Part shown: positions 1 to 14,100 of the stretch, one piece after another
Layout: each line of letters starts with the position of its first letter
How positions within the stretch are numbered: the stretch's first letter is position 1
Source of the DNA: Trichopria drosophilae
Lineage: Eukaryota > Arthropoda > Insecta > Hymenoptera > Diapriidae
DNA length: 64,000 bases
Assembly (NCBI GenBank): GCA_030407085.1
Contig: CM059587.1
Coordinates: forward strand, 29,547,001-29,611,000
Direction of reading: 5' to 3'
Notes under the pieces: model-generated
What the model saw: the letters and a program-made list of their open reading frames with translations, nothing else
Database searches by the model: none
What the model was told of the DNA's origin: nothing
Translations under genes and position numbers: made by a program

Positions 1-12
1 TATATCAGCACT

Positions 13-620
13 TTAAATATGAAGAGATGAGAACTCAACGGTGGCATCTTTCAGTCTTTGTGGATATGAAGAGTCAGTAATAAGATTGATTTTTCGTTTT
101 TCCCAAAATTTTAGAAACTCGCTATGTGCCGCTTCTCCGGCTTGCTCCGAACATAAGCCTAAACTTCGGGTATTCAATAGTTCTAGGCATTGTGTCAAGT
201 GCTGCATCAAGACATGAATTTTCAGGGTTTCAGTTGTATTTATGCTTAACAATGCGCTGTGCAATTCTTTAATGAGCTTTCCTATTTCTGTAATCGGATC
301 AAGTCTCTTGATCGAAAAACAAGAATTAACAATATTTCATTCATTATTTTAAATGCAGTGACATAGGGTGTGATGGCAAATGGACCAACATCTACATAAA
401 TTTCTCGATCAAAGAGTTTGTCAGCTTCTTTTAAAAATTTTCTGCATGCATTGCCATCAAATACCTCTACATGATAATTCTTTGATACTAACTTTAGTTT
501 TAAGGGCCACAACAGAGCTTTCTCTCTACTGACAAGGTGCACTAGACCATCCCAAAACAAATGGTTAACAAACCCTTGTAATATATGAAGTTCTGGAATT
601 ATACATTTATCAAGAATCAA
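13..620 (-). pseudogene. Broken ORF of a probable mobile-element protein in WRAP73 intron 1
   Basis: Two minus-strand reading frames (620 to 282, then 264 to 13) read as consecutive parts of one protein. The first contains HxLxGFVNHLFWDGLV and YHVEVFDGNACRKFL; the second contains LHSALLSINTTE, then SEQAGEAAHSEFLKFW. I recognise these as parts of a multi-copy protein of unknown function found in many insect genomes, probably carried by transposons; the transposon link is inference. The join near 285-330 needs a change of frame (the other frame reads DPITEIGKLIKELHSAL straight into the second ORF), so the copy is frameshifted. It may continue past the left edge. It sits in what must be the first intron of the WRAP73-like gene, in the same orientation. 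Confidence 0.5.
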
Positions 621-1276
621 TAAGTAAATTGAATTTTTAAATTCATTCTTATTTTTATATTTAATATGGATATATATTCTTTTATGGATATCCTAAAAAA
701 AGGATCACATCAGATTTTGGGAGGGCGATTTTCTAGCATCTAGAGTCATTACGAAGAGATCCCCGCAGGGTTTTTTTAGCTACATATTAGGCAAACTTTT
801 TTTCCGTATATAAACACTGTGCAAAACTTAAAACAGTAATAATATTGCGAATCCTGTGAAAAAAGACCTCGTTCTAAATTTTACATTGTATGGTGCAGAA
901 ACAAAAATAGGACGAGGTCTTTTTACACGGGAAATGCAAAAAATTTTTGCACAAATTTTCATTTTATTATAATTAAAAGTTGAAATGCAAATGCACTTTT
1001 GTCAAAAATTAGCTACATATTTCATGTCTTTTTAAGATAATTTTTAAAAGAATTTTTCTTATTTTTATTATACTTATTAATCTTTTATAATCGGTATATG
1101 TACGTAAAAACGTATTTTATTAAATTTTGCGTACATTATTAAATGTAATTAGATTGCTACATTCATACATAACAAGTAAATTGTTTAAATAATAAATAAT
1201 AAACTTATAACATTTATAAAAATGTTATTTTGCAGACAGTAGACAATTTTAAAATAAGAAAATATTAGGGACTAAC
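621..1276 (-). other. Rest of WRAP73 intron 1 visible here, with a small stem-loop
   Basis: AT-rich intron sequence. No second WD-repeat exon of WRAP73 was found, so the next exon must lie before the window. The only structure seen is an inverted repeat: 853-872 (core AAAAAAGACCTCGT) pairs with 912-930 (core ACGAGGTCTTTTT) around a loop of about 40 bases. Confidence 0.5.
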
Positions 1277-1441
1277 CTCAACGACATCGACAAAAACGTA
1301 GGGATGAAAGGTATCGAAATTTCCTGCATTTTTAATTACGACATTCGTTTGAAACGCCAACGCCAAAAATTTCCCATCTGGTGAAAAACTACATAATTGT
1401 TTATTAATTCGATAAATTTCACTTTTCGGTTCTTGTGACAT
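1277..1441 (-). CDS. WRAP73: WRAP73-like WD-repeat protein, first coding exon (partial gene)
   Basis: The exon begins at the ATG at 1441-1439 (MSQEPKSEIY) and ends at a good donor, GAG|GTTAGT, at 1277/1276. The peptide contains QLCSFSPDGKFLALAFQ followed by a short stretch ending in a VFVDVVE-type strand. This matches the N-terminal WD40 blade of WRAP73/WDR8, where the SEI(Y/F)K...LCxFSPDGKxLA pattern is typical. WRAP73 family proteins act at centrosomes and spindle poles as WD40 scaffolds. Only about 55 residues are present; the other blades lie off the left edge. The gene is divergent from ACOX gene A, with start codons 560 bp apart. The identification rests on one short exon. Confidence 0.6.
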
Positions 1442-2000
1442 TTTTAAAAACCCTTTGATCAACAAATGTAAACATGTTTTACACTGTGCTTACACCAGTG
1501 AAATATTTTCTTGAAATTCGTTACTCGGAGTATAAGTTCGGTGCAGCGTATCGAACACGAAAAGTCACGTGATATACAACGCAAGATGGCGTTGATCACT
1601 TGAATAGCACAAAAATTCGATTTTTAAATTCGAAATGCTTACGTAAGTGAATTTCTTATCGTTGATAAAATAATATCGTTCGCTAATATATAATAGTAAA
1701 TTGTTTTAGAAATGTGTACGTCTTTACATTTTCACCGAAAACTGCCGATATTATTGTATGGTTTTGTATTCCGCGCTTAAATGACCGTTATTTTATTGGA
1801 TGATACGGGCCTTTGGAGGTGCTCAATCTCAGTGACTTAAGCATTCGATGTGTGAAAGAAACTGATAATTCATCATGATGAAGTTAAGTTAGGTTATTTA
1901 CGATATACACACCAGTCGTCCAATTGAGTTGAAGTCGTGGAAGTCGAACAGACGTGCTGACGAATTTGCGGTTGTTTTTGTAGTCACTTCCTATTCTGAA
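1442..2000. promoter_or_regulatory. Shared divergent promoter region between WRAP73-like gene and ACOX gene A
   Basis: The minus-strand WRAP73 start (1441) and the plus-strand ACOX start (2001) face away from each other across only 559 bp, so both 5' UTRs and promoters must fit here. An initiator-like TCAGTG lies at 1829-1834 and CCAGTC at 1912-1917, but neither has a downstream element at the strict +28 spacing, so no transcription start is called. A short upstream ORF (ATGATGAAGTTAAGTTAG, 1875-1892) would precede the ACOX start if transcription begins before it. Confidence 0.45.
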
Positions 2001-2118
2001 ATGTCGACAATTAATAAAGATTTGCTTCGAGAAAGACAACGATGCAGTTTTAATTCAGAGGAATTAACAAACATTCTGGATGGTTCACCAGAAAATACCA
2101 TTGAACGTAGAAATTCGG
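2001..2118 (+). CDS. ACOX1: ACOX gene A, exon 1
   Basis: Residues 1-39 plus one base. It encodes the acyl-CoA oxidase N-terminal signature [11 protein letters not shown]...LDGSPE. Donor is TCGG|GTAAAT. Same length and phase as exon 1 of gene B. Confidence 0.9.
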
Positions 2119-5100
2119 GTAAATACAATTTTTATTTCAGCAGCTCTTGTATTTTATGCAATATCCCACTTAAAATTAGTAGCAAATATTAAACACTATA
2201 CTTACTGGACACATTGCATTACTAAATATTAATATATTATAACAACACTGTTACAAAATTATTTTTTTTTATTATTTTGAAATGTAATGAACAGTGGTAT
2301 AAAAATATATTTTTGATGCAGTAGGCGTAAAATACTTATTTTACGCCTCGTTTTTGCGGGCAAGAACATTTTACGCCCTTGATACAAAAATAACTGTTGT
2401 AAGCCTTTTGCGATTCGTATATTAGACTGTAAACAAAAAGTTCGTGGAATTTAATGTATTTTTTATGTGAATAAATTAAAAATATGTTTGTCCGAATTAC
2501 AACCAACCATCTTAATAACTATTTTTTAATAAGTCGCTATAAGAAAAACCAGGTGACATGATCAGAAAATCCGGGAAAAACGCATTTAAAGTTTCATACA
2601 TAATTTTCGGTACTATAGACGAAAAATACGATTTTACGGCCTACTTTTAGTCCGTAAAATGAAATTTCACGGATCAGGCGAAACGCGAATCTGCGCTGTC
2701 AAAAATATAACCCATACGGACTAAATGCAGTTCGCGAAATCGAATTTTTACAGCTTTCAGTACCGAAAAATAATGTTCGACACCCGGCCATAAGATTTTA
2801 CGGCCTTGTATCGAAAAATACTATTCAGGTTATAGTGAATGTGCAATAAAAATATTATTTTACATTAAGGTTTCGGATTACATTAAATAAGATAAGTTTT
2901 TAGATGTCAAAAATCGACAATCAATGTTAGTTTTTGCACAAGAATTTACTCACTTAATTTTTCCTGAAAATATTTTTAATAGTATTTTTCGATACAAGGC
3001 CGTAAAACCAGATTTTACGGATCGCACGAGGCCGTAAAGCCTTGTGTCTAACATGACTTTTCGGTACTGAAAGCTCTAAAAATTCGATTTCGCGAACTGT
3101 ATTTAGTCCGTATGGATTATCTTTTTGACAGCGCAGATTCGTGTTACAGGTGATCCGTAAAATTTAATTTTACGGACTAAAAGTAGGCCGTAAAATCGGA
3201 TTTTACGGATGTAGTACCAAAAAATTTATTTTTTACACCACATTATAACATTTTTATCCAACGTCACTACATGCTTTGACAAATAGCTGCATGGTCAGAC
3301 ACTTATATTATTATATTTCGCTTTTTCTAAGTTTGTCACATCAAAAAATTAATTTTATTTATTTCTTGCGTATTGGAACAAGTACTTTATGATGCAATTC
3401 TAATTTCTTATAACTTTCCAGATATCATCAAGTTATCCTCTAAATAATTTGATTTTTTAGAAAAACGAATGGAATTACCTTTTTTTTCACGTACAAAAAT
3501 ATGCAGTTGATGAAAATGACGCTTAACATTATAGTAGCAGTATAGTTAAGCACCATTTTAAAATTATTATTAGCCATTTTTGAGGTTTTTTTTTTAATTG
3601 GATGAAATATTAAGCGTCGGTGGAATTTTATTTACATTGTTAACGGCAACAGTATTTATTTTGGGTTGTTTTAATATGAAAATAAAAAAAAATTACCAAT
3701 GAAAAACCTGTACAATACTAAAAAAAAGACAGCCTTATAATATGGTGTAAATGAGAGTCATTGCAATAATTCTATAAAAATGATTTCCTAAAAAAGATCA
3801 AGCAAAACTCATACGCGAAGCTAAATGTGTAGAAGAATGTGATTCAAACAAAAATTTGAATATTCAAGAAAAAAAATTAACAATGATTTCGGAAGTACTC
3901 AGAAGATCTATGAAATATTTGCTTTAAGAGGGTTCTAAAGTTATCAATCGATAAAATAGTAATGTGTGTAGAAAATCAAAATTAAAAATTGAAAATACTT
4001 TTCAATTGGAGTTACAGAGTCATGTTTAATGTATGCTATCTTATAATGGATCATACTAACTTATAAACTAAGGAATTATATTTAAATTATAATTAGAACC
4101 CCGTTAAACTCTTTAATCAGCGAGATTTATGCACAAGCAATCACAACATGATCGACCGAATTTCCTGAGATTGCGGAATTCTTAAACAACGAGATTAAAT
4201 CCAGATTTGTCTTTCTCCATTGATAAATTATTGAAATTAATATGAAATTTGTGTATAGACCAATTAAGTTGTAAGAAAAATGGTTCTTTTTTTGTAAGAT
4301 TTGATGATCGGAATGGGTCTTAACATCAATTTCTTAAAATATTTGATCATGAAAAAATAAGCAAATTTTTTGTTATAGTGCAGGATTAAAAATAAAAATT
4401 CTTCAAGCCAAGATGATATTTCGTATCAATCTGTTAAAAAGTTGTACCTATCAAGGGACATTTTGGGAATGGATTATATGTGACGTCATTGCTCGAAAGA
4501 TTCGTAGTGTTGGTTTGCAATGAACTATTTTCTATAATGAATTCTGTATTCGAGTAATAATTGGCCATTGAAATTATGATACGGTATAAATTAGAATTAT
4601 AATCCAAGGTAACGATTCTTTTCAAGCGAAATTCAGAGCAACACATGCCGGTGAAATTAATTTTGGAGTTTGATTTTGGAAGTTTGTCGGCTTTGTGGCG
4701 TCAAATTACATCATAAACAATCACTCGAAAATTCCACGCTAGTAGGCATTTTATCAATTGGCTAAAAAGATCAAGTAAATCTTTCGATCGAGAGAGAGAG
4801 AGTAAAGTAGAGCAGGGTGGTGAAAAAGCCATTTGGATTTTATATTGAAATTATAGTCATTTGATCAGCCATTTAGAATATTAAATCTATTTGGTAATAC
4901 GCAACTTTTGATCCCATTTGGCTATTGTATCTGTAGTACCGTGGGTTTTATTGTAATACGTTTTTTGTGTTGTCTTCCGCAAAATATTTCTGTGAATATT
5001 TTAAATATATTACGCGCCCTTGTACTGAACGTAAAATAAAAGTGAGCGTTTGTTCATTAAGAAAAAACTATACTTAACACGAATGTGTTATTTATTTTTC

Positions 5101-8100
5101 AAATTTGCACCCATATAAATATTATTTTATTGTTTTGTAAATATATTCATGGTGGAGTGAAATAGCCACGTGCAAGGTAGGGTAAAAAAGCCATGCATAT
5201 ATACAATAAATAATATATAATAATATATAACAATATAATAATAAAATAAATAAAAAAATGGATACAATAAAAGTAATCATTTTATCCCGAATTATGTATG
5301 ATAATGTTACCGTTTTCTCGTTCAAACGTTATTAAAATAATTAGGATTAAGGTTATTTTTCGCATAAATAAAGAAAAACTAAGAAAATATAAAAATTTCC
5401 AATTTCTCTAACCTAAGTTGACCTATGACCTTTTTACCCCACCAGGTGGTATACAAAAGTCACTTACACAACTTTCGTAAAACACCTTTGGCACTGCCCT
5501 CGTGTAACCGACGAACAATCTTCAACAGGGATTTTGTAGCTTAAGGATCGTCCTTTCAGAGCCACTTTAAAATGTGAAAAAAAGTTTTAAATTATAAATT
5601 TTATAGCGCAAAAAGATCAAAAGTGACTTTTTCACCCCACTTTATTCTACATCCTCTCAAACAGATGCATTTGTCTTGTTTTTGTCCGCCATTTTTGTAT
5701 ATGATAATACTAATGGGGCCTACTCAAGCCGTCACCTTGAAAAAACTAAAAAAAACGACTTTTTTTCTCTTTTACTCTATTTTAAAAAATACAAATCATA
5801 TTAAAAAATGAGCATGTTTGTATTTCATCGTATCGTTTTTTAATGTTTTTTAATCAAATGTATTTGATACCAGCTAGGTGTTGCCGACAATTTTTGTCTC
5901 CTGAAACCGAATGTGATGTCAAAATTTAGCGTCAGATGTATTAAAGTTGCTATCCTGAAAAAAACGCTAAAATATACGTCTTTTTTGTTTTTTGTATTTA
6001 TCTTAAAAACTACAAGCCTGACATAAAAATGTGTCCAATAAAACATGTAGAGCATGTAATTCTCTACAAATAAGGTCGAATGCATTGTTTTCGAAATCGC
6101 AAAAGGAAGTGTGTAAAACAGCGATGAAAGTGGATGAACATTGGTTATTCGATGAACATATACTTGTGCCGGAAAAAGGAACTTAACGGAGAAGCCCCGC
6201 ATGGTACAGTAATTTCCCGCCAAAATGAAAGTAATAATCACTTATACATTCTGGAGACAATGCGTGCCGGCCCCCAGATCTTCCTGTTTTTATGCTACTA
6301 GAGCCTCCAACAAATAGAGTAATAATTGAACCTGCGTGAATTATGTGTCCCTGCAATTAACATTGCGTTTGCTCAAGGGGACATTGTGCGATGGGGGGTT
6401 TCGACATTAATTCAATTTGACCTTCAAAATATCCTGAAGGTTAAGCTCGATTTTATAGCAAAAATCATCATTAAATATCCAGGGTCACAAATCATGTTTC
6501 TGTACGGCGCCTACTCTACAAGGATTTTTTGTGAAGACCCTATTACATTTGAGCCCCGGTATAATTGCGTCTCGCTATATTTACGTCCCATTATATTTGC
6601 CGGGTTCCCGAGTGAGTAAATATATAGGGCCTCTGCTGTGCCTGCATATTGCAGAAACTCCTTATAGGAGTTTTCATCGCTCATTTGAGGGCTTACCGTT
6701 GGGACTACGAAATTAATGCTAACCTTTTTTTTGCGGAGAATTTTATGCTCTACGTTTTATACTTGAAACATTTGTTCATCAAACGTATATTTTTCAACAT
6801 AAATGCAGAAAACTAAAAAATCTCTTTTTGTTTTTCTTCAAATTAGCAACCATATTAAACAAAGTCTACCTCCCCCCTCTTAAAAGACTTTTTTCCCGAA
6901 CATGTTTCATCGTTCACATCGATAAGCATTTAATACTGAAAAGAATGTAATTTGAATCATTCTAATATGTTGTATATTTTCGTTAAATCTTGTTTGTAAG
7001 CAAGTAAAAAAATGCAAAAATTAAAAGTGGAGAAAAAGCGGTTTAATGTTTTTGCTCTACCGGCTTGAAACTTGAAACCGGTTTTAGTTCCTCGTTTACA
7101 TGCTCGATTTGAGGCACTTCGAGTTCGAATTCGGAGTTAAAGTTTTCGCAGCATATTCTCCTGTCGATAAATTATTTTTTAAAGCAAAAAAATGTTGGTT
7201 CGGAAAATTTCGAATTACACGTATATCCCCGCTGAACAAATTTCATGTATATATGTATACGGCAAATGAGGTACAACTGTACCTATATTACTATTATTTT
7301 TATATTATAATGATAATGATTTTTACCTGCATTACCTCCATTTGATATGAATATACTATTTACATATATACTCTAGCAGAAATTTACCACCGGCCCAATA
7401 CTGCCGCAGTATTGATTGTCCGTATTAAGGGGGGTTCTAAAGTGCTAGGCCTATAAGGTAGGAATTTTCACTAAAAACTGGCTCATCTTTAACCGTTTAA
7501 ATTAACAATTAGTATATAAAAAATTAAATTTTATGTAGGTTTTTGTTTAATATTGTAGAAAAATAATTAAAAACAAGGATTTATGACCCACAAAGATGTT
7601 ATTTCTATATCCGAAATGTGTGCTGGTGTTCTGGGGGGCTCCACCCCCTAGACCACCCTTTTTATACCAACCTAACCTCCAACCACGTAAGTATGGGTGA
7701 CTTTGGAACCTATGTAACATTCGGTGTCTCTGGAGCCATCATATATACACATATACTGTATGCTAAATGTGCCCAAATCCTCGTTAAAGCACTTCCAATA
7801 CACATTTTCGAGCTTAGCGTTAATGCTACGAAAAAAATTTATATAACCTTTTTTATGGAGAATTTTGTACTCTACATTTTTTGTTTGAAACATTTTTTCA
7901 TCAGATTAATGTTTTTCCAAATAAATGCGAAAAACTGGAAAAAAACACTTTTTTGGCTATTTTTTCAAGATGGCGACTTCAGTACGTCCGACCACCAATT
8001 TTTATAGTCATATTCGTAATCAGGAGGCCAAAACACGTTAAAAACGTCTTGTCTCACATTTCGCTAAAGAATTTTGTGCTCTAGATTTTTTGTTTAAAAC

Positions 8101-11100
8101 ATTTTTTTAAAAGATATATTAAAAATAAATGTAAAAAAACTGAAAAAACACATTTTTGGCAATGTTTTGAAGATAGCGGCTTCAGTACGTCCGACCGTCA
8201 ATTTTTGTTATCATATTAGTAATCAGAAGGCAAAATTACGTCGAAATACACTAATTAAATTTTTTTTAGAAAGATTTTCTGAACGTTTACCAAAGTTTCT
8301 TACTTATTATATTTATCAACGCTCCTCCCTTTAAATGGTGCTTTCGCCCCTCAAAAATGAACCTTTGCCAATATAAAAAATACATAACTTGTCAGCTAAT
8401 GAAACCAATTGACTTATTTACTATATATATTTATTTTCATAAGTGTTCAATTAATTTAAAATAATTATATCTAGCACAGTTGCTATGATACTTTTACAAA
8501 CCACTTCGTTTCTTTAATTATTTTTTATCAACTATACCTTGCACTTATTTATACAATTCTAATCTCTACCTTTCGTTGTATCCTAGAAATGTTTATTATT
8601 TTTTACCGCAAAAAAAACATACAATCTATTTCTTTCCGTGAACATATATCATAATATTTACGGTGCATATAGTAATATTTATGAATTTTAGTATTATTTA
8701 TATACCTATTACATCATATGTAATAGATTGATTAGAAAATACATTTAAATAACAAAATAACTATACAAAAATGTGTACGAAAATAGTAAGAATCCAAAGC
8801 CTACAAACAAAAAGAAGCCACATTATAATTTAATTGCGTATATAATAATATACGAAAACAAATGTCAAACTTAGACATACGTGTATTGAAATATTGGTCC
8901 ATCCAGTATTTGTTCATGAAGTATTATCACTTCCTTAAATATTTTATAAAAATAGAATATATCTTTTTTATTAATTGTATGCGCCAAAAATTTGTTGGTT
9001 GTTTCTTTTTGGGTATTTAGAGCGTATTAATAAATTCCTAGCAGATAATAGCAAGAAGTCATTGATAAGGCTGTGAACATTCGTCAATGTTTGTTCCAAT
9101 TCTATCGAGATACACGCAAGTCATGATGAAAATTCATTGAAGTGAAATTTTAAGACTTTAATGATGGGATGACAATTCACTTATTTGATATCAGCAATAC
9201 AATTTGCTTGCGTTATGAAAATGTTATTGACACTTTTCACGTTGAAGAATTTTGATATTATCACTGACACTCAATTACTAAGTTTTGCAAGTATAATTTC
9301 AAATGACAAAAAGTAATCATAATATGACATCGTTTAATACAATTTAAAAAGTTTGTTGTATTCGTCATCTAAAACAAAAAATTTTAAGAATAATTATTTT
9401 AAAAAGCCAAGAAATAGTTCGCAATAAATGAGAATTTACATTTACTTCGATTAAGAATTACCATTAGGCTTAACAATTTTGTTATTATACTTTTTTCATT
9501 TCAATTGATCGTTGTCAAGATTTCAAAATCGTTTTATATTTTCACTATACGTAATTGTAACTTATGTCATAATGAAAGTCTGCCTCAAACTGCTTCATAG
9601 AATAGTGCAATATACAATAAAAATATTATAAATGGAGTTTACATCAATATTGTCTTATGTGCAAATAATTCTAACTTTAGATATTTAGCACAAGAATTAT
9701 GCATTAATGGAGCAAATGCATTGCATTATAGTATTGGCTGTAACAAAATTTGAACCGAAATTTTTAATTTCTGAATACGAAGGGATGTCAAGCATTTTCA
9801 TATTTCCACGAGCTACAATAACATATTTATGTTACTTGTTAGTCGCTACTCGGAGAGAAGTTTCCACCAACAATATCAGCGAATAGTAGGAGCATAACAC
9901 TAAATAGGAGTCAAATAAAATAAATATATTTTTATGCTTGCAATTTTTAAATAATAAATGTTTGATGTACGTGTTTGACGAGTATATCACGATGTTATTG
10001 TGATGCATACTTTTAATTTGTCTAACAAATTTTGTCTAATTATAGAATCTCGTCTGTCCGATCAGAAATTATGCAAATATTGCTAGAAAAATTCACCAAT
10101 TTTTTAATGTACGTAATATAGTAGCGAGATATTCATCTGAAAATATTAATTTTCTAATCGACGACGTCTTTTCTTATTACATGGTAATGTTAACGCATTC
10201 CTTACAACATCTATCTGCATAACTTATCTTTTCCTCACGGTAAACGACTACATTATATATGTACTTCAAAGTCAAATAAACTAGCTCAAGTAATTTTTAT
10301 ACTTTTTTAATGGCGTAAAAAATCTAACGTAACTCATTTACTTTCTTAAACAAAATTAAGATATTCTCAAAAAACAGTTCTCAATAACATTTAACTGCGT
10401 TATTAGCTTCGATAATTAAAATATTAACGAATTAAAAAAATTTCTACGAATTAAAAAATAAATCGATAATTATTTTACATGTTGATTTCTGTTACCTTTG
10501 ATATCATTTTACAGAAAAAATGTTTCTGGATGATCCTGAGCTACAAGATAAAATTCCGTTAAAATATCTAAGTCATAAAGAGGTCTATGAACATTCAATA
10601 AAAAAGGCATGCCTACTGCTGCGGAAGATTCGCCAAAAGATCGATGCAGGGAAAATAGATATCAAATCAGTAATGTACGTATACTTATTTTATAGCGAAT
10701 ATTTCATATTCTTTCGACGACGAACTTCCAAGAATTGCTTAAATCTCGAGTAAAATACTAATGATAGGAAACAACTGGTTGTTCTGCGTTATTATAAATG
10801 CTTCTTTGTTGTTTTCGCTCAATTTAGATAAGTAATTTTATAGTAACTTGTTTCAGCATTGCCACATAAGGAAAATAGTAATAAGGTATATTAAATTGCG
10901 TTAAACAGACAATCGTTAGGAGGATCTTTAAGTTCGACGGTTTTAAAGGATGGAAATCCCCTCGCATTGCATTGGGTCATGTTTATTCCTGCTATCATTG
11001 GACAAGGTACTAAGGAACAACAAGATTATTGGCTTCCTCGAGCATGGAATTTTGAGATCATGGGAACTTATGCTCAGGTATATTTCATTTTATTATTATA

Positions 11101-14100
11101 ATTAATAACAATGCGACACAATTCATCATTTACGCACTGTAAACACTTGTGTCTTCTACGTCTTATTTCAAGATACTTATATGTATACATAAAGAATGAC
11201 TTTTCAAAATAGATCTTACAATATTTGTCTTCGATTCAAAGTGTTCCAAAATTTTTAAACATTATTTCCGTTTAATGGTTACGTTAAAATAACTTTGATA
11301 TAATGTAGAATGCCTCGAATAAAAAAAGAAACTCTTGGTAATATCCCTCTCCGACGTTAAATTTGTGTTATACATTTTTAATATTTTTATCAATAAAATG
11401 AAATATGAAAGAAATAACATAATTTGAAAATACTAGACAGAGCTTGGACACGGCACATTCATCAGGGGATTGGAAACAACGGCGACATATGATCCCAAAA
11501 CTAACGAATTTGTTTTGCATAGTCCAACTTTAACTTCGTACAAATGGTGGCCTGGCAATTGTAAGTTTTTAAACTTGTTCTTCAAATATTACTCTCATTT
11601 TTATTCAACAGAGTGCACATAATAAATCAATTATTGCAACCTTTAAGCAAAGTTTAATTAATTTTATAATACATTCTATGAAAATGAAAATATCAATTTA
11701 AGTTTTAGTGGTCCAAATAAATATTTCGTAATTTCAGAATGTTCACCACATGTTAGTGTGTTTTATTGTTTACATATATTGACTAACGTAATTATCGTCT
11801 CAATAGTGGGTCAAACTGCGAATTATGCTGTTGTAATGGCGCAATTATACACCAAAGGAGAATGTAAAGGCATTCACGCCTTCATCGTTCAGCTCAGAGA
11901 TGAAAAAACTCATGAACCTCTGAAAGGTACGACTTTTGATCTAATAATGTAATTAATTTATTATTAAAATTATTATTGACTGTTTGTTCTTAATAAAGAT
12001 TTTTTTCTTTTATAATAAATATATTACAACACATTAAAGATCATACACTGTAGGAAAATTCCATTGCAACAGAGTACTCTCTGAATAGAAACCAGGTCCT
12101 GGCTAGAATCAGCCCGACCTATTCAGATCCAAGTGCAGTTAGAGGAACCTTACGTAAAGAATTTGAGCTCAATATAAACCTGGAAGTTTGTGCCAAACTC
12201 AACCCTAAGTTTGTACTCAATACAAACCAAGTTCATGCTCAGCTCAAACGCAGTGTGTATCTAAGATAAAGTTTAGGCAGATCTTAAATCAGAGTTGTGT
12301 TAAGCGCAACAACGTTCGAGTTTTGGATTGAACATAAACCTGGTTTCTGTGGAGCACAAACTATTTTTGTCCTGGGTGGTCTGGTTCCAACCATAGTCTG
12401 ATCAGCATTTCAAATCTGAACAGGCTCCAGTTAGGCAAACGTGATGGATCATGAATTCAATCAGGGTAACCCGCCTGAATTCCGGTCAGAGCCCACTTCA
12501 AAATTCTACTCGGGCTGTACTGAAATTTTCTAATAAAGGCAGTACAGTGTAGATGACGAGATAAAAAAATGTCCTTTGTATAAGAGAAATTCTATTAAAT
12601 ATTGAAAACATTTTCTTGAATTGTCCTTTTTCAGAATGAAGAACAATTTTACTTTTCTAACAAAGTTCGTTTCACAAAAACTATAAACACAAAATGTAAA
12701 TATTTTCCACAAATATGCATTTCCACTGTGATTAATTTCATTAACTTTATGGGTTTTTGTAGGCATTACAGTTGGTGAGATTGGTACAAAATTAGGCATG
12801 AACGGGACTAATAATGGGTTTTTAGGATTGAATCAAGTACGAATACCAAGGGAGCGTATGCTAATGAAAAATTCTAAGGTTTGTAAATTATGTACAATTC
12901 TAGCATTTTTTCTCAAGCTGAAGCTTTCTCGGAAATTTAAGATTGTTAGAAATAATATCCAGATTTGTTCGGATAAAATCGAATTTACCCTAACTGAAGG
13001 ATGTTTTGTTAGAGAAATTATTTTGTAATATATATTTACCTACCGTCATTGTTAACGACTGGTGAAAGGGCTAGAAATAAAAAGCGCAATTTGATCGGCC
13101 ACAAAACTAAAACTCAAATTTATTCCGATCAATCGGTGACGATCCGATCGCGACGCGGACTTCCTAACCCGATGACGTTCCGAAACGTTCTCAGTTAACC
13201 GATCGTCACTTTTTTTCCTCTTAGTTCGATTCTTCAAACTCTCGAACATTTAAATAGACTACAACGTCATATTATACACCGATATTATACTATTCGAATT
13301 ACAAATAATTTTATCGAGATCATCACCATTTCGGTGGTTTACAAGGGCCTTTACATAATTACCTAACAGGCCTGCTTCGTTTTGAGAGGTACCCCCATTC
13401 GGGTGTGCAATGGCGTAGGGAAAACCACCTTTGTGGGAAAAAACCTACGCCTGTAAAAACACGAATCTGAAGTCAAAATTTGTCGCTCGGCCATATCTTG
13501 GCCGCTATATTGAAAAAATATCGAAAAAACGTCCTTTTTTTTAGTTTTTTCCATTTATCATGAAAACTCGAACTCGCACGAAAAAAAGTTTCAAACAAAA
13601 AATGCTTGAATTTGTCTATAAAATCTCAATACAATTTCTTCCTAAAATTAAAAGTAACGCCATAAATGAAGGTTGGATATGAGAATGTAGTCAGTGAATT
13701 TCAGAAGGATAGGAACTAGCCGGATTCAAACTCCGCTAGATGGCGAATTGCGATTTCACGGTCGATACGCGTTCTCGTCTCAATAATGGGTTAGTGTTTC
13801 GTTGATGAGGCTGCTTGTTAGTCACAGCAATATACAGCAAAGATGGCATTTACGCATACCCAATTTATTATTGGATCCGCTGATGAAAGATGGTGTATCC
13901 AGTTTCTCACTGACGAACAAACGAATTCAGCTTAGTTATGACAATCAGATGTTTCGTTTTTTGATTTTTTACATCTTGCTGAGTATTTGCTCAAACGAGG
14001 TCACCCGTTAAAAATTCGAATCTCTGCGTTTTTTGACGTGATCGCCGAATTTCAAAAAAACATGTCAGCTAGTTCTATCGAGTTACCGACTAATTAAGAG

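Noticed and set aside
1829..1945. Initiator plus DPE for ACOX gene A
   Set aside because: TCAGTG at 1829 has no downstream match; CCAGTC at 1912 has AGTCG at +29 instead of the required +28.
5840..6241. 133-codon minus-strand ORF
   Set aside because: It runs through a block of the dispersed repeat family and shows no recognised motif.
7618..8007. 129-codon plus-strand ORF with hydrophobic stretches
   Set aside because: It lies in two copies of the dispersed repeat; similarity to the other copies is at DNA level and the start is not ATG-supported.
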